32,705 nucleotides of DNA, from positions 1-32,705 of the forward strand of contig NZ_LUUB01000096.1 in the NCBI RefSeq assembly GCF_001641635.1, in the 5' to 3' direction. A program made the position numbers and the translations under genes. This DNA is from Bradyrhizobium centrolobii. GTDB taxonomy: Bacteria; Pseudomonadota; Alphaproteobacteria; Rhizobiales; Xanthobacteraceae. Of the stretch, positions 15,605 through 22,452 are shown in pieces (position 1 is the first letter of the stretch; each line of letters starts with the position of its first letter). A model generated the notes under the pieces. That model had not been told where the DNA came from. It did not search any database and was given only the letters and a program-made list of their open reading frames with translations.

Positions 15605-16633
15605 TTACTTCGCGCCGCCTGAGGCGAGCAAGCCTTCGAACTCCTTCAGCGCGGCGGACGCCTGCTTGCCGCGGCTGTCGAGACCGCTGGCCCATTCCTG
15701 GCCGACGCCCTTCAGCTTGTCCTTCATCTCGGCGCGCGTCGCCTCCGGCAGCGGATCGAAGCTGACGCCCTCATCCTGAAGATGCTTCTTGGTCGTCTCG
15801 GTTTCCTTGTCGACCTGGGCGCAGACCGTCGGCTCGATCGCATCGGAGGCCTCATTCATGGCCTTCTTCACGTCGTCCGGCAGCTTGTCCCACACCGACT
15901 GATTGATGGAGTAGGCAACGATGAAGCTGCCGAAGCTGACGCCTTCGGTGGCGTGTTTGACGAGCTTGTCGAGGCCGTAGGCGACGACGCTTTCCATCGG
16001 GAACAGCAGACCATCCATCGTCCCGCGCGATAGCGACTCATACGCATCGGGCGCCGCCATGCGCACCGGCACGGCGCTGAGTGCGCGCAGCGTCAGGTCC
16101 TGCGCGCCACCGGTGGTGCGCAGCTTCAGGCCCTGCATGTCCTTGGCGGTCTCGACCCTCGCCTTGGCGGTCCACACCTGATAGGGCGGCAGCACCACGG
16201 CCATCAGCAGCTTGATCCTGTTCGGCGCATATTCCTGCTTGGCCAGCACGCCTTCGCGCGCGGTCTTCCAATAGGCCAGCGTGCCCTGGCAGCTCGTGTC
16301 GAATGCACCCGGCAATTGCGCGACTTCCGACAGCGGCATCTTGTCGGAGACATAAGACGGCCCGATGTAGCCGATATCGACCACGCCGGACTGGGTCAGC
16401 CGCAGCATGTCCGCGGCTTTGCCGATCTGCTGGTTCGGATAATAGGTGAAAGTGACCGCGCCGTTGGTGCGCTTGGTGACGTCGTCCATCCAGGGCTTGA
16501 GCATCAGGCGGACGAGGTAATGGCCGGCGGGGAAGGAGTCGGCGACCTTCAGCTCCAGCGCCTGGGCCGACGGCGTCGAGACCGGCACCGAGAGTGCGAA
16601 CGCCGCGGCAGCCCAGACCAAATTCTTCTTCAT
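15605..16633 (-). CDS. dctP: TRAP transporter substrate-binding protein (DctP type)
   Basis: This 342-residue periplasmic receptor captures an organic acid and delivers it to DctQM. It has a classic Sec signal peptide ending SAQA at about residue 25, then LELKVADSFPAGHYL. Family landmarks are YYPNQQIGKAADML, a GLKLRTTGG stretch with the conserved Arg that binds the substrate carboxylate, and GTMDGLLFPMESV. AAGGAG lies seven bases before the ATG. It is the first gene of the six-gene minus-strand operon and is divergent from the CoA-transferase at 16861, across a region with repeated TATATGAA boxes. Two Cys residues (in TSCQG and TVCAQ) could form a disulfide. Confidence 0.93.
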   Translation of the reverse strand: MKKNLVWAAAAFALSVPVSTPSAQALELKVADSFPAGHYLVRLMLKPWMDDVTKRTNGAVTFTYYPNQQIGKAADMLRLTQSGVVDIGYIGPSYVSDKMPLSEVAQLPGAFDTSCQGTLAYWKTAREGVLAKQEYAPNRIKLLMAVVLPPYQVWTAKARVETAKDMQGLKLRTTGGAQDLTLRALSAVPVRMAAPDAYESLSRGTMDGLLFPMESVVAYGLDKLVKHATEGVSFGSFIVAYSINQSVWDKLPDDVKKAMNEASDAIEPTVCAQVDKETETTKKHLQDEGVSFDPLPEATRAEMKDKLKGVGQEWASGLDSRGKQASAALKEFEGLLASGGAK

Positions 16634-16745
16634 TTGTTTCTCCTTGACGCGTCCCCATACCGAGAGCGGCAGCCCGCTGCTGCCGACCGCCCGGCCCCCA
16701 CTCCATTTCTTGCTTGAGGAAACTGTACATATATGTGAATTTTAA

Positions 16746-16751
16746 TGTCAA
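16746..16751 (-). promoter_or_regulatory. Candidate -35 of the dctP operon promoter
   Basis: A perfect TTGACA lies on the minus strand at 16751-16746. A weak -10-like TGTACA follows at 16729-16724 after a 16-base spacer. This is about 110 bases upstream of the dctP start. The TATATG-type repeats at 16730-16740 and 16753-16762 overlap and flank the proposed promoter, so a repressor could block it. The -10 match is poor. Confidence 0.4.
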
Positions 16752-16800
16752 GTATATGAACTATGCATGGAGCCATGCGTCTCGATGCGAAGGTGGCAAA

Positions 16801-16830
16801 TTGACATCAGCATTTTATGAACTCTAACTC
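16801..16830 (+). promoter_or_regulatory. Candidate promoter of the CoA-transferase operon
   Basis: TTGACA at 16801-16806 is followed after 18 bases by TAACTC (16825-16830), giving a predicted transcript start about 24 bases before the ATG at 16861. The TTTATGAACT box sits in the spacer and TATATGAATA just downstream, consistent with repression by a bound regulator. The -35 is perfect; the -10 is weak. Confidence 0.45.
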
Positions 16831-16860
16831 CACGTATATGAATATCTCCAACGAGGCCCC

Positions 16861-18063
16861 ATGGGACCGCTCGCCGGCTTCACCATTCTTGACCTGACCA
16901 GCGTGCTCATGGGCCCCTACGGCACCCAGGTGCTGGCGGACATGGGCGCCGACGTCATCAAGGTCGAAAGCCCCGAGGGCGACATCGTTCGCCAGATCGG
17001 TCCCGGCCGCACGCCCGGCATGGGCGGGATGTTCCACAACGCCAACCGCGGCAAGCGCAGCATCGTCCTCGATCTCAAGAAGCCGGAAGGCCGCGATGCG
17101 CTGCTGCGGCTGGCCAAGCAGGCCAACGCGCTCGTCTACAATGTGCGCCCGCAGGCCATGGCGCGGCTCGGCCTCGACTACGAGACGCTCGCCGCGATCA
17201 ATCCCGCCCTCGTCTATGTCGGCGCGTTCGGCTACGGCCAGTCCGGCCCGTATGCGGCCAAGCCCGCTTACGACGACCTGATCCAGGGCGCGGCCGCGGT
17301 GCCCACGCTGCTCGCGGCCGCCGGCGACGGCACGCCGCGCTACGTTCCCGTCACCATCGCCGACCGCATCGTCGGCCTGATGATGGTCAACGCGATCATG
17401 GGCGGGCTGATGCATCAGCAGCGCACTGGAATGGGCCAGCGCATCGACGTGCCGATGTTCGAATCCATGACGGAGTTCGTGCTGGTCGATCATCTGGGCG
17501 GATTGACCTACGATCCGCCGCTCGACCATGGCGGCTATGCCCGCCTGCTCTCGCGCTATCGCCGGCCCTACAAGACCAGCGACGGCTATCTCTGCGTCCT
17601 CATCTACAACGACAAGCACTGGCGCAGCTTCTTCGAGGCGATCGGCCGGCCGGAATTTTTGCAGCAGCCGCGCTTTGCCAACCATGCCGCGCGCACCAAG
17701 CACATCGACGAGATCTACGAGGAGATCGGCCACATCTTCTTGACGCGCACGACCGCGGAATGGCGCGAGCTCCTGGAGCGTGCCGACATTCCGGTGATGC
17801 CGATGCATACGCTGGAGACGATCTTGGACGATCCGCATCTCAAGGCGGTCGATTTCTTCAGGACGGTGGATCACCCCGTGGAAGGCCGCATCCGGCAGAT
17901 GCGCGTGCCCTCCACCTGGAGCGTGACCCAGCCAGAGCCGGCCGGCCCAGCGCCGACGCTCGGCCAGCACGGCCGCGACATTTTGCGCGAGGCGGGGTTC
18001 TCGGCTGACGAGATCGAGCAGCTTGCACAACAAAAGGCAGTTCACCTGGCGGCGCCGCCTTAA
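16861..18063 (+). CDS. Class III (CaiB/BaiF) CoA-transferase, possible itaconate CoA-transferase
   Basis: This 400-residue class III CoA-transferase swaps CoA from a donor such as succinyl-CoA to a carboxylic acid, through an aspartyl-CoA thioester. Family landmarks are the opening LAGFTILDLTSVLMGPYGTQ, ADVIKVESPEGD, NRGKRSIVLDLK, and the GPYAAKPAYDDLIQGA segment with the catalytic Asp (probably D138). GAGG lies a few bases before the ATG. It leads a plus-strand operon with a MaoC hydratase and a CitE-like lyase. That order fits itaconate CoA-transferase, itaconyl-CoA hydratase and citramalyl-CoA lyase. The related mesaconate/citramalate route is an alternative. The family call is firm; the substrate is inferred from neighbours. 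Confidence 0.85.
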   Translation: MGPLAGFTILDLTSVLMGPYGTQVLADMGADVIKVESPEGDIVRQIGPGRTPGMGGMFHNANRGKRSIVLDLKKPEGRDALLRLAKQANALVYNVRPQAMARLGLDYETLAAINPALVYVGAFGYGQSGPYAAKPAYDDLIQGAAAVPTLLAAAGDGTPRYVPVTIADRIVGLMMVNAIMGGLMHQQRTGMGQRIDVPMFESMTEFVLVDHLGGLTYDPPLDHGGYARLLSRYRRPYKTSDGYLCVLIYNDKHWRSFFEAIGRPEFLQQPRFANHAARTKHIDEIYEEIGHIFLTRTTAEWRELLERADIPVMPMHTLETILDDPHLKAVDFFRTVDHPVEGRIRQMRVPSTWSVTQPEPAGPAPTLGQHGRDILREAGFSADEIEQLAQQKAVHLAAPP

Positions 18064-18109
18064 GAAGCGGACGCCGGCCAGAATCGCACGACACAGGGAG
18101 GAAACCGCG

Positions 18110-18562
18110 ATGGCCGGACTTTATTTCGAAGACTTTTCCGTGGGCCAGGAGTTCAGGCATCCGCTGACCCGGACCGTCACGGAGATGGACAACACGATGT
18201 TCAGCCTGCTGACGCTCAATCCGCAGCCGCTGCACATCGACGCGCATTTCTCGGCCCAGACCGAGTTCGGCCAGCGCATTTTCAACAGCCTTTACACCCT
18301 CGGGATCATGATCGGCATGACGGTCTATGATACGACCTTGGGCACCACCGTCGCCAATCTCGGCATGACCGACGTCACCTTTCCGAAGCCGGTCTTCCAT
18401 GGCGACACGCTGCGGGCGACGACGAAGGTGCTCTCTGTGCGGGAATCCAAATCGCGCCCGAAGGCGGGCATCGTCGAGTTCGAGCACCACGCCTGGAACC
18501 AGAACGACGAGATCGTCGGCAAATGCCGCCGCATGGCGATGATGCACAAGAGGCCGGTCTGA
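18110..18562 (+). CDS. MaoC-family enoyl-CoA hydratase, possible itaconyl-CoA hydratase
   Basis: This 150-residue single hot-dog-fold hydratase adds water to an enoyl-CoA. The hydratase-2 type site is seen as TLNPQPLHIDAHFSAQTEFG (residues about 43-62), with the catalytic-type His/Asp pair, followed by the buried helix IFNSLYTLGIMIGMTV. The start at 18110 has GGGAGG nine bases upstream; an in-frame upstream start at 18023 would overlap the CoA-transferase and is unsupported. Its stop overlaps the next start as TGATG, so translation is coupled with the lyase. Fusion between a CoA-transferase and a CoA-ester lyase step suggests hydration of itaconyl- or mesaconyl-CoA; the substrate is inferred. 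Confidence 0.87.
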   Translation: MAGLYFEDFSVGQEFRHPLTRTVTEMDNTMFSLLTLNPQPLHIDAHFSAQTEFGQRIFNSLYTLGIMIGMTVYDTTLGTTVANLGMTDVTFPKPVFHGDTLRATTKVLSVRESKSRPKAGIVEFEHHAWNQNDEIVGKCRRMAMMHKRPV

Positions 18563-19413
18563 TGCGTTCGATGCTGTTCGTGCCGGGCGATTCCCCGCGC
18601 AAATTCGAGAAGGCGAGCGAAGGCAGGGCCGACGCGCTGATCATCGATCTCGAGGACTCCGTCGTCACCGAGAAGAAGGACGAGGCGCGCAAGCTGACAC
18701 TTGCGATGCTCAAGGGCCGCCGCGGCCCGCACCAGCTCTATGTCCGCGTCAACGCGCTCGACACCGGCATGACGCTCGCCGATCTCGCCGCGGTGATGCC
18801 GGGGGCGCCCGACGGCATCGTGCTGCCGAAATCGCGCGGCGGCGACGACGTGCGGCAGGTCGCGACCTGGCTCGAAGCCTTCGAGGCCGCGGCCGGCATC
18901 ACGGTCGGCACGACCCGCATCGTCTGCGTCGCCACCGAAACCGCCGGCTCGATCTTCGGGCTCGGCACCTACAAGGACTGCTCCCCTCGCCTCGCCGGCC
19001 TGATGTGGGGCGCTGAAGATCTCTCCGCATCGCTCGGCGCCACCGAGAAGGCCTCGGGCGGCGTGTTCCACAGCCCTTATCGCCTTGCGCGCGACCTCTG
19101 CCTGATGGCGGCAGCCGCGGCCGAGGTCGCGCCGATCGACACCGTCTATACCGACATCGACAACCTCACCGGCCTCGAGCAGGAAACGCGTGCTGCCCGA
19201 CGCGACGGTTTTTCCGCGAAGGCGCTGATCCACCCAAAACATGTCGATATCGTCAATGCGGCATTCGAGCCAACCGAGGCCGAGCGCAACTGGGCGGAGA
19301 AGGTGATTGCGGCGTTCGCGAGCAATCCGAATTCCGGCACGCTGCGCCTCGACGGCATGATGATCGACAAGCCGCATCTTCGCGCCGCGAAGAAGATCCT
19401 CGGCCAGCCATAG
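18562..19413 (+). CDS. CitE-like CoA-ester lyase, possible citramalyl-CoA lyase
   Basis: This 283-residue member of the HpcH/CitE TIM-barrel lyases cleaves a beta-hydroxyacyl-CoA in a Mg-dependent retro-Claisen reaction. The start MRSMLFVPGDSPRKFEKA is typical. Further landmarks are DALIIDLEDSV (metal Asp/Glu), YVRVNALDTG (Arg), VATETAGSIFG (Glu ligand), LMWGAEDLSASLG (Asp ligand) and KALIHPKHVDIVN. The start at 18562 shares its A with the MaoC stop. Following a CoA-transferase and a hydratase, cleavage of citramalyl-CoA to acetyl-CoA and pyruvate is the best-fitting reaction. Malyl- or methylmalyl-CoA cleavage is an alternative. All key acidic residues appear intact. Confidence 0.87.
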   Translation: MRSMLFVPGDSPRKFEKASEGRADALIIDLEDSVVTEKKDEARKLTLAMLKGRRGPHQLYVRVNALDTGMTLADLAAVMPGAPDGIVLPKSRGGDDVRQVATWLEAFEAAAGITVGTTRIVCVATETAGSIFGLGTYKDCSPRLAGLMWGAEDLSASLGATEKASGGVFHSPYRLARDLCLMAAAAAEVAPIDTVYTDIDNLTGLEQETRAARRDGFSAKALIHPKHVDIVNAAFEPTEAERNWAEKVIAAFASNPNSGTLRLDGMMIDKPHLRAAKKILGQP

Positions 19414-19450
19414 ATCAGGGACAGCACGTCGCGACAGACGAGATCCGATC

Positions 19451-20194
19451 ATGATCGTTCGCCAAGCCGCAAACGTCCTGGAGATCATGGAGTTCTTCGC
19501 GCAGGCGAAGAAGCCGGCGACGCTTGCGGAGATCGCCGATCATTTCGGCTGGCCGCGCTCGTCGACCTTCAACCTGCTCGCGACGCTGTCGGAGAAGGGC
19601 TATCTCTATGAGCCGCGGCCGCGCGCGGGCTTCTATCCGACGCCGCGGTGGCTCGCGATGGCGCGGATGATCTCGGAGGTCGAGCCGCTGCCGCCCTGGA
19701 CGCACACGCTGGTCGCCGATCTCTCAGCCGAGACCGGTGAGACCGCCTCGATCGTTGCGCCGGCGGGCGTGATGGCCGTATTCATCGACGTCGTGGAGTC
19801 CAAGGCCGCGATCCGCTATTTCGCGACCATCGGCCACCGCGTGCCGATCCACGCCACCGCCAGCGGCCGCGCGCTGCTGTTGCAGTATTCGCAGGAGGAG
19901 CGCGACTCCGTCTACCGCAAGATCGAGTTCAAGCAGTACGGCCCGTCGACGCCGATCAGCATCGAGGCGGTGGAAGCGGAGCTGCGCAACTCGATCGCGC
20001 GCGGCTATTGCCAGAGTTTTGGCGACTACAGCCGCGACCTTGCGGGTGCTGCGATCCCGCTGCCGATCGGCGACCGCCGTCTTTCCGTCGTCGTCGCCGG
20101 CCCCGAATTCCGGATCGGCCCGAAGGTCGCGGACGTGGCTGCACTGATCGCCAGGACGGTCGAGCGGCTGCGGCCGAAGACCACCGCGGCGTAA
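19451..20194 (+). CDS. IclR-family transcriptional regulator
   Basis: This 247-residue regulator has an N-terminal winged helix (about 5-65, with LAEIADHFGWPRSSTFNLLATL) and an IclR effector-binding domain (about 75-240). The effector-domain landmarks are RYFATIGHRVPIHATASGRALL and GDYSRDLAGAAIPLP. Family members bind a small organic acid and usually repress a neighbouring catabolic operon. It lies 37 bp after the lyase gene as the likely last gene of the plus-strand operon. Its natural target is the divergent region at 16634-16860, where TATATGAA-like boxes repeat. The ribosome site is weak (GACGAGAT), consistent with low expression. It ends only seven bases before the convergent gene at 20202. 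Confidence 0.9.
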   Translation: MIVRQAANVLEIMEFFAQAKKPATLAEIADHFGWPRSSTFNLLATLSEKGYLYEPRPRAGFYPTPRWLAMARMISEVEPLPPWTHTLVADLSAETGETASIVAPAGVMAVFIDVVESKAAIRYFATIGHRVPIHATASGRALLLQYSQEERDSVYRKIEFKQYGPSTPISIEAVEAELRNSIARGYCQSFGDYSRDLAGAAIPLPIGDRRLSVVVAGPEFRIGPKVADVAALIARTVERLRPKTTAA

Positions 20195-20201
20195 GCCAGC
20201 C

Positions 20202-20618
20202 TCATTCGAATCCCTGAACGGGCGGCGTCGTGGTCTGCGTCGACACCTCAGGTGCAGCTTGAACCGGCTGCGCCGCAGGCGCGGCTTGGACTGGCGGATT
20301 GCTGGCAGCTCTCACCTGACCGTTGGCATCCATCGCCTCGCGCGTGGGCGGCGGAGCGGTGGTCGCGGCTGCGCGGTACGCCTCGCGACGCTGCGGCTGC
20401 CGATGTCTTGCCGACCGCGAACCTCTCACGCCCCAAGACCGGGCGATTGAAGGTCCGGCGGTATAGCCGACCACTGCGCCCGCGACCGCACCGATCGGAC
20501 CCAGCACGACGGCGCCGGATACGGCTCCCAACGCCGCAGCGCCAGCGCGCTCCTGCGCAACGGCGCTCGCGGGCAAGATAGCCAGCATCGCGATGGCAGT
20601 GATCAGAGCTTTGTTCAT
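20202..20618 (-). CDS. Secreted glycine-zipper protein of unknown function
   Basis: The 138-residue product has a Sec signal peptide (MNKALITAIAMLAILPASAVA, residues 1-21) and then a Gly/Ala-rich segment of about 40 residues. Its GxxxG-type repeats (GAVSGAVVLGPIGAVAGAVVG) are typical of glycine-zipper motifs that insert into or associate with membranes. An Arg-rich stretch follows, then a Pro/Gln/Ala low-complexity tail. GGGAGG precedes the ATG at 20618 by seven bases; an in-frame start at 20645 would hide the signal peptide. Such small envelope proteins are common in Bradyrhizobium and of unknown role. It is monocistronic and convergent with the IclR gene. Confidence 0.72.
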   Translation of the reverse strand: MNKALITAIAMLAILPASAVAQERAGAAALGAVSGAVVLGPIGAVAGAVVGYTAGPSIARSWGVRGSRSARHRQPQRREAYRAAATTAPPPTREAMDANGQVRAASNPPVQAAPAAQPVQAAPEVSTQTTTPPVQGFE

Positions 20619-20777
20619 CGAAGCGCCTCCCTCACGGGAGATCACTCTTACTCAAATATGGCCACACAAGGATTGTTTGCCGCCCAACACAGGGCAATCG
20701 CCGTTGGAACTCCGGCAACTCAGAGACCGTCGCCTGAATCGCGGTTCCAGCGGAGACTGATCAGCGCAACAGCGTCC

Positions 20778-21563
20778 CTACGGCGCGACCTTATCGTTGG
20801 TAAATCCGTTGCGGTCGAGCGCGCGACGTACTGTGCCGTCCGCCTTGGCCTCATCCAGGAAATGCGCGGCCCAGGCCTTCGCAACGGCCTTGCCCTTGGG
20901 AACAACCACGACGACGCCGGTCGATTGGATCACTTCGTCCAGCACCTTGGTTCCGGGCAGCTTTCGCGAAAGGTCTTCCAGGGCCCCAATGCCCATCGCA
21001 AGAGCATCAAGCTCGCCCTTGCCGATCAATTCGGCCGCCTCTTGCGGCTTCACGAATTTGGTCAGCTTGGCCTGCTTCAAGGACTTCTCGACCGTACGTG
21101 ACGTCGATGTCCCCTCGATGCAACCGACCCGCATTCCGGCGCGATCGACGTCCGCGACGGAGCGGATGTCCGAACCGGCGCGAACGAGATACCCACTCAT
21201 ATACGCCACGTAGGCGGGGCCCTGCTCCACGAACTGCTCGCGCTTGACGTCCGCCGGCATGAAAGAGAGATCCCAGACGTCCCTGCCGCTGGCTGCGGCG
21301 ATCTCGTCGGAGCTCTGGTACTCGACCAGCTGCAGCAAAACGTGCAGCTTGTCGGCGGCGGCCTTGGCAAGCTCGACGGTGACACCGCGCGGCTTTCCAG
21401 TCGAAGGATCGCGCGTCGTCCAGAAGGCCGACGCGGCGGGCCCGACCGCCACCGCCACGCGGAGCGATCCCGTCGGCGCAATATCGCTCGGCCCCTCTGC
21501 TTTCACCCCGAGAGTACCGGTCATGACGAAGACCAAACCCAACGTGGCGACGTGCCGCAACAT
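20778..21563 (-). CDS. Periplasmic solute-binding protein, family 3 (amino-acid type)
   Basis: This 261-residue ABC-type family 3 receptor has a Sec signal peptide (MLRHVATLGLVFVMTGTLGVKA). The mature part opens with GSLRVAVAVGPAASAFW and GKPRGVTVELAKAAADKL. The middle DVWDLSFMPADVKREQFVEQ matches the family's typical DVI.agltiT..R segment, with several changes: Phe-Met-Pro replaces the usual Gly-Thr region. TGGAGG precedes the ATG at 21563; a longer frame to 21644 is rejected. No permease or ATPase gene is adjacent, so it is an orphan receptor, possibly a sensor or a partner of remote permeases. It is the last gene of the FAH operon (35 bp gap). Confidence 0.8.
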   Translation of the reverse strand: MLRHVATLGLVFVMTGTLGVKAEGPSDIAPTGSLRVAVAVGPAASAFWTTRDPSTGKPRGVTVELAKAAADKLHVLLQLVEYQSSDEIAAASGRDVWDLSFMPADVKREQFVEQGPAYVAYMSGYLVRAGSDIRSVADVDRAGMRVGCIEGTSTSRTVEKSLKQAKLTKFVKPQEAAELIGKGELDALAMGIGALEDLSRKLPGTKVLDEVIQSTGVVVVVPKGKAVAKAWAAHFLDEAKADGTVRRALDRNGFTNDKVAP

Positions 21564-21598
21564 ATCGCGCCTCCAGGACTGAAACTCCGCCGGATCGC

Positions 21599-22390
21599 TC
21601 AGACGATCTTGATCGACATGTCCGGCAAGCCCTCGAGCTTGCACAGGAGCACGTCGCCCTTCGCCACCGGTCCGACATTCTCCGGCGTGCCGGAATAGAT
21701 GATATCGCCGGCCTTGAGCTCGAATGCTTCCGAGAGCTTTGCGATCTGCTCGGCCACGCTCCAGATCATCTTGCTGAGATCCGAGCTCTGCCGCACGGTC
21801 CCGTTCACCGCCAGCGAGATCGCGCCCTTCTCGAAATGGCCGGTCTTGCTCGCCGGGTGGATCGGACCGATGACCGCGGCATGGTCAAAACTCTTGCCGA
21901 TCTCCCAGGGCTTCTTCTCAGCGGCCATGCCGTTCTGGAGATCGCGGCGGGTCATGTCGAGGCCGAGCGCGTAGCCATAGACATGGTCGAGCGCCTTCTC
22001 GGCCGGGATGTTGGTACCACCGGATTTCAGCGCGGCGACCAGTTCGACCTCGTGATGATAGTTCTTGGTCAGCGACGGATAAGGATGGTCGGCGACCTCG
22101 CCGATCGCGACGTTCTGGATCGCATCGGTCGGCTTCTGGAAGAAGAAGGGCGGCTCGCGGTTCGGGTCCGAGCCGCGCTCGATCGCGTGCGCCGCATAGT
22201 TGCGCCCGATGCAGTAGATGCGGCGAACCTGGAACACGCTCGTCTCGCCGACGATCGGGATCGCAACCATCGGCACCGCGAAGATCGGCTTCGGCCCGGC
22301 TTGCGCTGCGGCCGGAGCCACATCGGCGATGCCCGCCGCGGTCATCGCGGCTGCGGCAGTGAGCACGTCGCGTCGAGAGGTCTTTGTCAT
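21599..22390 (-). CDS. Tat-exported fumarylacetoacetate hydrolase-family protein
   Basis: This 263-residue protein has the FAH fold, whose members hydrolyse, decarboxylate or isomerise 2-oxo acids with a Mg ion. The metal site is visible as NYHHEVELVAAL (E114, E116) and D145 in GLDMTRRD, with KPTDAI and YSGTPENVGPV also matching the family. Unusually, it begins with a twin-arginine signal, TSRRDVLTAAAAMTAAG, and an Ala-rich cleavage region ending at about residue 30, so it should act in the periplasm. Typical FAH proteins are cytoplasmic. It lies between the c-heme propeller gene (62 bp upstream) and the solute-binding protein. The substrate is unknown. Confidence 0.87.
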   Translation of the reverse strand: MTKTSRRDVLTAAAAMTAAGIADVAPAAAQAGPKPIFAVPMVAIPIVGETSVFQVRRIYCIGRNYAAHAIERGSDPNREPPFFFQKPTDAIQNVAIGEVADHPYPSLTKNYHHEVELVAALKSGGTNIPAEKALDHVYGYALGLDMTRRDLQNGMAAEKKPWEIGKSFDHAAVIGPIHPASKTGHFEKGAISLAVNGTVRQSSDLSKMIWSVAEQIAKLSEAFELKAGDIIYSGTPENVGPVAKGDVLLCKLEGLPDMSIKIV

Positions 22391-22452
22391 GATTCTGTTT
22401 CCGTTGCTTTTGGCCGCTCGTTTGCAGCGCGGCTATTCATAGGGCTAAACGC

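Larger units (their letters stand above)
16730..16844 (+). repeat. Four TATATGAA-like boxes in divergent promoter region
   Basis: Similar boxes occur at 16730-16740 (TATATGTGAAT), 16753-16762 (TATATGAACT), 16814-16823 (TTTATGAACT) and 16835-16844 (TATATGAATA), all in the same direction. They form two pairs with 23- and 21-bp spacing, about two helical turns. One pair overlaps the candidate dctP promoter and the other the candidate CoA-transferase promoter. An inverted repeat GCATGG-AG-CCATGC lies between the pairs at 16765-16778. They are plausible operators for the IclR-type regulator encoded at 19451-20194. Confidence 0.5.

Noticed and set aside
16807..18045. 412-codon open frame on the minus strand
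   Set aside because: It is antisense to the class III CoA-transferase, which has its catalytic motif and start signal in place.
20706..20731. GGAAC-N17-CGTC, similar to an EcfG general-stress promoter
   Set aside because: It points rightward on the plus strand into the 3' end of a minus-strand gene, has no plus-strand gene after it, and the second element is not a perfect CGTT.
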